From assembly GCA_963805505.1 (NCBI GenBank), contig CAWDUP010000001.1:327574-391573 (forward strand): 64,000 nucleotides of DNA, given 5' to 3'. This DNA is from JANPBY01 sp963805505. GTDB lineage: Bacteria; Actinomycetota; Actinomycetes; DATJPE01. The translations under genes were made by a program, and so were the position numbers. Under the pieces are notes generated by a model, which had not been told where the DNA came from, made no database searches, and was given only the letters and a program-made list of their open reading frames with translations. Position 1 is the first letter of the stretch; each line of letters starts with the position of its first letter. Positions 59,639-64,000 of this stretch are shown here, in pieces.

Positions 59639-59664
59639 TCTGATGCGCGCCCGCGCGCATCAGA
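59639..59664. terminator. 11-bp perfect hairpin, possible terminator
   Basis: TCTGATGCGCG (59639-59649), loop CCCG, and the exact complement (59654-59664). It lies just upstream of the small minus-strand frames and could end plus-strand transcription. No T-tract follows. Confidence 0.4.
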
Positions 59665-60340
59665 CTCTTCAAGCACACACAAGGAGTCGTGAAAACGGCT
59701 GTATCCGTAGAGAACCTACATGATCACCTACAAGGGAGAGGGCTAATGCCGGACCCTAGCGCGGTACCTGTCCGGCGTCGTCGACCGATGATGTCCAGAT
59801 CCCACGTGTCAACGTCAGTGGTAGCCACGCGCGAAACCACGGAGGTATCTGGGCCGGACCGAGAGCTATCCCGCCGGCCTTGTCGGTACGGCCTTGTAGC
59901 CATGTTGTCGGTCTTCGCTATCGCGGTGGACTACGTCGACAAGACCCAGGGCTCTTGAAGACCTCAACGCGATCAACATCCGCTACTGGGGCACGAAGGC
60001 CTACTTCTCCGTTGGCTTCGTGGTCGTCATAGGCCATTCCAGCGGAGGGCATGACTGCTGCCAGCCTCGGCTATGTCGTTCAGTGTGTTCAGTACGTCGC
60101 CGACACAGTCGGACCTGTCTTGGAGTCCAAGCATGGCGGCGAGACACCGATCCGGCCGGTCGAGGATGTTGCTGACGAACGGTGACGTGGCGTCTACACG
60201 GGCGGCGGCGAGCGGGCGAAACACGAGCCCGCATTGGTCCAGAGCAAGACCTGTGGTGTCGGTGCCAAGCCGTACGCTGTCGAGGTCGATCGAAGTCGGG
60301 AGCCGAAGTTAAGCGGCGCGGGAAGCAAGGGGGGAGCGGC
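59665..60340. other. Gene-poor stretch with a minus-strand gene remnant
   Basis: No intact gene is supported. On the minus strand, the frame 60027-60302 lacks a start codon at its beginning (it opens directly after a stop) but reads as protein with coding-like third positions (FVSNILDRPDRCLAAMLGLQ, CVGDVLNTLNDIAEAG). It looks like the C-terminal remnant of a gene. A short plus-strand frame at 59689-59958 has an AAGGAG only two bases before its GTG and is not convincing. Confidence 0.35.
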
Positions 60341-60799
60341 GTGCGGCCTGACATGGTGCGGTCCTACTTGAAGGACATCCTGGAGTCCGTGACCGGCGAG
60401 CGTCCGGAGCCAGACGAGGATGGCGACTTGCCGGTACGGTTCCGCAACGCCTGCTTCTTCGTGCGCGTCGTCAACCCGACGGATCCGGTGGTTCAGATCT
60501 TCTCCGTTGCTCGGGCTGGTCTTGAGCAGTCCCCGGAGCTGGCGCTCGCACTCAACGACATCAACACGGGAATCCAGTTTGCGCGCGTGTTCCACGTCCG
60601 CGATCAGGTGCTCGTCGAGACGGAGATCTGGGCTAGCGACGTCAACGAGGCAAACGTCGACTATGCCTGCCGGACTGTGGCGGAGGCCACTGACGACATC
60701 AATTCGAAGCTCGATGGCTTCCCTGGACACCCGCAGTTCCGAGAGTCGAAGGACCCCGGCTACACGCCGCGCGCCGACACGATCAGCCCCTACTTGTGA
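60341..60799 (+). CDS. YbjN-like/type III-secretion-chaperone-like protein
   Basis: The 152-aa protein starts at GTG 60341 behind GGGGGGAG. It has LKDILESVTGERPEPDEDGD, then VRFRNACFFVRVVNPTDPVVQIFSVA, ALALNDINTGIQFARVFHV and VLVETEIWASDVNEANVDYA. This alternating strand and helix pattern matches the YbjN/CesT-like chaperone fold found in actinobacterial proteins of unknown role, including some linked to toxins or conflict systems. A longer reading to 60182 is not needed. It is one of the few intact frames in the island. Confidence 0.68.
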   Translation: MRPDMVRSYLKDILESVTGERPEPDEDGDLPVRFRNACFFVRVVNPTDPVVQIFSVARAGLEQSPELALALNDINTGIQFARVFHVRDQVLVETEIWASDVNEANVDYACRTVAEATDDINSKLDGFPGHPQFRESKDPGYTPRADTISPYL

Positions 60800-61577
60800 A
60801 GCACCCAGCGGGAGACAGTGTGAACGAGGCGTCGGCGCCGCTTGACGGACAGACGGTCGGCTTTGATACGTCCGAACTTCGTGGTCGATCTCGAGGGACT
60901 GGTGTTGCTCGAGGACCACGAGGTAGGTTCGCGCACTCCTTCAAGTACCGGGAGTGCCGTCGGGAGTTCATTGGTGTTCCGCTGGATGAAGGACTTGCTG
61001 GTCGGGGCCTTCCGAAGCGTGACCATGCGGCGGCCACAGGCTCGGGCTAAAGCGTCCGCGCCTACGCGGTTGACGGCCTTCGGCATAGCGGCAGTGAGCA
61101 CCTTAATGTTGGTTTTGCTAGCCAAGCCTGACCCCGCCGAAGTAGCCCGAGTGGGAGGCAACGGTCTCGTCACATTGCGGTCGGTCATGTTCGGACACTT
61201 GGATGCGAAGCCCACAACTCCCACTGCCTGATTTCCGAGTTGGGCGCTCCGGGGTTGTTTGACACCACAGGCCGGTAAGTTGGGCACCGTGCCCTACCAG
61301 CTCCGCATCATCGGGGGCGAGGTGCGCTGGGCCGCCCGCGATGCGGGCATCAGAGACCGTACAGGCCCTCGGTGAGGTCGATTTGGCCACAGGGAACGCC
61401 TCTCGTCCTCGCTCGCCCGACGAAGCCGTGGGCCGAGATGGCCCATGGAGCAAACTGATTTCGCCCAGGGATTCCGTGATCATTTTGAAGGAAGCGCGGA
61501 CACCGGGTGGGCGACCGTAGGTTTCAGGCGTGGTTGCCGCAATTCTTAGGTGGAATATGAGACGGGAGCGGTAAGCC
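60800..61577. other. Stretch with uncertain frames only
   Basis: A plus-strand frame (TTG 60842 to 61231, 129 aa) has coding-like codons (LEGLVLLEDHEV) and one hydrophobic segment (LTAFGIAAVSTLMLVLLA), but its start lacks support, and a competing frame covers the opposite strand. At 61290, GTG opens a 28-codon frame with a TAAGTT -10-like box 8 bp ahead. Nothing here is firm; frameshifts nearby make the reading unreliable. Confidence 0.3.
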
Positions 61578-62660
61578 ATGAGCGAACTGAATGACCCAGT
61601 CAGGGAGTTGGCGGGCGACCCTCTCTACGTGCTCTCGACCGCAGGGCAGGAGTTGTTCCACACCAACATGCTCTGGTGGTTGGCTACGCAACATCCCGGT
61701 GAGTCGCGTCCCGTGTGGGACTTCTTGGGGGTGGATGCCCCCGTGCCCGGAATCGATCCGGTGGGCCCGATTCGTCGCGAGTATCTGCATCTCGACCTGT
61801 ACGTCGACAGCGGCATGCCGGGTTCCAAACTCGCGTTGGAAAACAAACTGCACAGCATCCCTATGGCGTCGCAACTTAGCCGCTACCACGCAGGCTTCGA
61901 GGGCCAGCGGGGTGCGGACGTTACCGCCTTCGTCCTGCTGTCACTCATGCAGCCGGCCTTCGACTTGCCGCACCCCTGGCAGTGGCGCAGCTATCGAGAC
62001 CTCGATTCCAACCCTGGCGGCGGCGACAGCCCGCGCGATTAGGGAGCCCTTCGACGCATCGCTCGTTGACCGGTACAAGGATCTCGTCGACCGACTCGTC
62101 CGCCTCACGGATCTCGTTGATCCCAGACCTCGTCTGGACGCGCCGATGCTCTTGTCCGGTGAGGACAACGAACTGTTTGCAGAGGCGCGTGTGCGGCCTC
62201 TCGTGGAAAAGATGGGCGGGCCAACCGCCTCGCCGAGCTCGTCCGGGCTGAACTCGACCCCGGCTCGGATGTTGGTGCGGGCCTCAGCAATACGACGGGG
62301 ATCGTTCAACACTTCCTCCCGGGACCTGGGGGCTTTCAGTTCGGCTGGCAGCTCCAAGGACAGCAGTTTCGCCTTGCTGTGATCGTCAATGGCAAGGCTC
62401 GTCTTGCCCGGCCGGGCAACCGAACGAAGCGCGAAGAGCTTGTTGAGCGGGAGTATTTGGACTTCTTTGACTTCTCAGCTATGGCTCTCGGGCGGCCCGG
62501 CGGCCTTCTGGGTGACTACCGCGGGGCGAAGCCCTGGCTCGGCTACAACCCCGATTTTGTGTACCGGTATCGGCCCATAGTCCCCAGCGCGACATGGGCC
62601 GAGTGTGTGGAGCTTTGTTCCCACTTCTCGCGGCGTACAGCGGACTACGTCGCGCGATGA
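61578..62660 (+). pseudogene. PD-(D/E)XK nuclease superfamily protein (PDDEXK_4-like), two compensating frameshifts
   Basis: ATG 61578 (GGGAGCGG ahead) opens a ~360-aa protein. The N-terminal part has ELFHTNMLWWLATQHP, YLHLDLYVDSG (acid) and LALENKLHSIPMASQLSRYH (E-x-K with QLxRY), the core of PDDEXK_4 nucleases. The frame gains a base near 62004 and loses one near 62216, after which it runs on to 62660 (GFQFGWQLQGQQFRLAVIV, PWLGYNPDFVYRYRP). The two shifts cancel, so the ends are in the same frame. PDDEXK_4 proteins are common accessory and defence nucleases of unknown target. Confidence 0.75.
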
Positions 62661-63310
62661 CTCTGCCCCCCGCGTAGGGAGGACGGAGCGATGTGGCATC
62701 TGGTCAACACGTCGAGCGTGACGAGGAGCTCTTGAAGGTGACTACCCCGCGGCTCGTAGCAGCGGTTATCGACTCCGCTTATGGTTCGGTTTTAGAGCGA
62801 CACAGTGGACCTCCGCGCTCACGACGCGACGCCGAGGCCGATCGGCGTCTGAGCCGAAGCGCCTCGCGCTGGTGAGCTGTGGACAGCAGCTAGTGAGGTT
62901 CTGGGCACTCGCCACTGGCGAGCAGAGAGCGAGATTGTGGGAGGGCAGATCCTCCCTGCCAGGACGCGACTCATCTGGACCCCACGCGCTTGCTAGCTTC
63001 CGGAGGCTGGCGATCTCCTCCGGAGTCGCGGGACGTGCGGGCACGACGAAGGTGTGGCAGTCCTCTTAGTGGAGACCGTTGCCTTCCTCGTCTCATGGCT
63101 TCTCCTGCTCATGACCCAGGTCAGCCCCTTGGTTGCGATCTTTCCGTCGCCGGTGTTTGCGGCGAGGACGTGTCTCTTGTTCTCGAGGACACTGATGAGG
63201 TTAGCCTCGGACCAGGATCGAGAAGGGGCCGTTGGCAGGGGTTGGGCTGGGCTGTCGGTGCCACTCGGTATCTTGCCCGGGTGGCCACGTGGAGTAGAGG
63301 TCCGACGGCC
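62661..63310. other. Stretch with minus-strand gene fragments
   Basis: No intact gene. On the minus strand, ~63050-63240 reads with high-GC third positions as coding (ANLISVLENKRHVLAANTGD) and shifts near 63060 into a second frame (EDCHTFVVPARPATPEEIAS) that continues to ~62980. The first part faintly resembles a P-loop region. It may be a decayed or mis-sequenced gene. Plus-strand frames here have poor codon use. Confidence 0.35.
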
Positions 63311-64000
63311 GTGCTTGAGAGGTTTCAGGTGCTCGTTCCTGGCGAGAACGGCTGGCAGCAGCGGGCAGAGGTTCTTGCCATTCCCCAGTGGCGGGAGGGC
63401 CAGAGCCTTGCGCCCGGTCCTTGGCCTAAAGACCCGGCCCGCCGACTCGGCTCGCGGTTGACCGATGCTGTCGGTGCTGCCGGAGGAAACTCCTGACGCC
63501 GAGAGCTTGGGCAGACGCCCAGGAGGCTTTGGAGGCCAGCTCGAGATCCGGCGCGTTGGTCAGCAGGAACCGGCTCCTCTGCAACCTGTTGTCGTCGCAG
63601 CCGCTGTGCTTCAACTTGTTCGCCGACCTCAGGTCCGACCTGACCCGCGCAACGCGCGTTCTGGGCACCTTGTGGCCCGAGATCAGTTCTGTCATCGGCA
63701 TCGAGTACGAGTACAGCCCCGGTCGTTCCAACCTGGACTACATCGGCACGAGGACGGCGTTTGACGTGTTCGTTGTGTACGTCCATGTGGATGGGTCGCG
63801 CGGATTCGTCGCATTCGAAGTCAAGTACCACGAGGACATGGAAGGCGCTGGCTATGAGCCGAGGGAAGCGACGAGAAATCGACTCCTCGAGCTGACGCAG
63901 AGTCGGCTCCAGCTGGCCGAGTCCGCGGCTGCGAACCTGTTCAGCTCGCCACTCTGGCAGATCTGGCTTGACCACCTCCTCGCCGAGTCCATGCTCGAGG
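63311..64000 (+). pseudogene. PGN_0703-like putative restriction endonuclease, frameshifted, cut by right edge
   Basis: From GTG 63311 the protein reads VLERFQVLVPGENGWQQRAE, then KDPARRLGSRLTDAVGAAGG. One missing base near 63491 shifts it into LLTPRAWADAQEALEASSRS, NLLSSQPLCFNLFADLRSDL, DYIGTRTAFDVFVVY and FVAFEVKYHEDM. The LLSSQPLCFNLF block, an Asp in AFDVFV and the E-x-K in FEVKYHE fit the PGN_0703 family of PD-(D/E)XK nucleases. The C-terminal end lies outside the window. It adds to the nuclease-rich character of the island. The start is uncertain. Confidence 0.72.

Noticed and set aside
59689..59958. 89-codon plus-strand frame in the island
   Set aside because: Its ribosome-binding site is too close to the GTG, codon use is poor and the product has no recognisable features.
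1..64000. tRNA, rRNA, integrase or insertion sequence
   Set aside because: I found no convincing tRNA or rRNA sequence, transposase or integrase, including at the island boundary after nrdJ.

Overview
The window is high-GC actinobacterial chromosome, most likely from a Nocardioides-like member of the Propionibacteriales. Evidence is the FbiC/CofC (coenzyme F420) genes, the pairing of glnA1, glnA2 and glnE, the lipB-lipA-DUF4191-RDD-glnA1 order, and the lexA/LysM/nrdR/nrdJ block. Starts are often GTG, and neighbouring genes overlap by 4 nt almost as a rule.

1-21.1 kb is a catabolic region. A GntR/FCD regulator (920-1597, minus) is divergent from a short operon (SnoaL-like, YceI, double DUF427). 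An ABC ATPase (3771-4898, minus) is divergent from a ~16 kb plus-strand operon (5168-21078) with 4-nt start/stop overlaps at almost every junction. It encodes a solute-binding lipoprotein, a fused two-domain permease, an MDR/alcohol dehydrogenase, a CaiB/BaiF CoA-transferase, an Amidohydro_2 protein, LigB- and LigA-like extradiol dioxygenase subunits, a second GntR/FCD regulator, two luciferase-like (F420/flavin) oxidoreductases, an alpha/beta hydrolase, a dihydroorotase/allantoinase-like hydrolase, and the F420 synthesis genes fbiC and cofC. The layout reads as import, ring attack, ring cleavage and ring-fragment hydrolysis of an unidentified (hetero)aromatic compound, with cofactor synthesis built into the operon. 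Two kinds of palindromic operator sit in front of these transcription units.

21-41 kb is conserved core: panB, an MFS pump with its TetR regulator, a sulfotransferase-like gene, nadE, glnA2, glnE, two MFS genes, glnA1, RDD, DUF4191, an acyltransferase, lipA and lipB. Clear GlnR operators stand before glnA1 and glnA2. 41-55.7 kb carries an MMPL transporter, an FMN hydroxyacid oxidase, a cNMP-binding protein, a PIG-L deacetylase, lexA with SOS-like boxes, a divergent LysM protein, an M23 peptidase, an enoyl-CoA hydratase, a DUF559 protein, nrdR and nrdJ. Five copies of a ~58-bp palindromic repeat lie between genes from 27.7 to 51.6 kb.

55.7-64 kb is a variable island of lower GC that starts right after nrdJ. 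It holds a probable type II restriction-modification pair, an unrecognised gene at the boundary, a PD-(D/E)XK_4-type nuclease, a YbjN-like protein, a PGN_0703-like nuclease at the right edge, and gene remnants. From 49.8 kb to the right edge at least eight single-base frameshifts interrupt otherwise intact genes, including nrdJ; none is seen to the left. Local sequence error is as likely as gene decay there.
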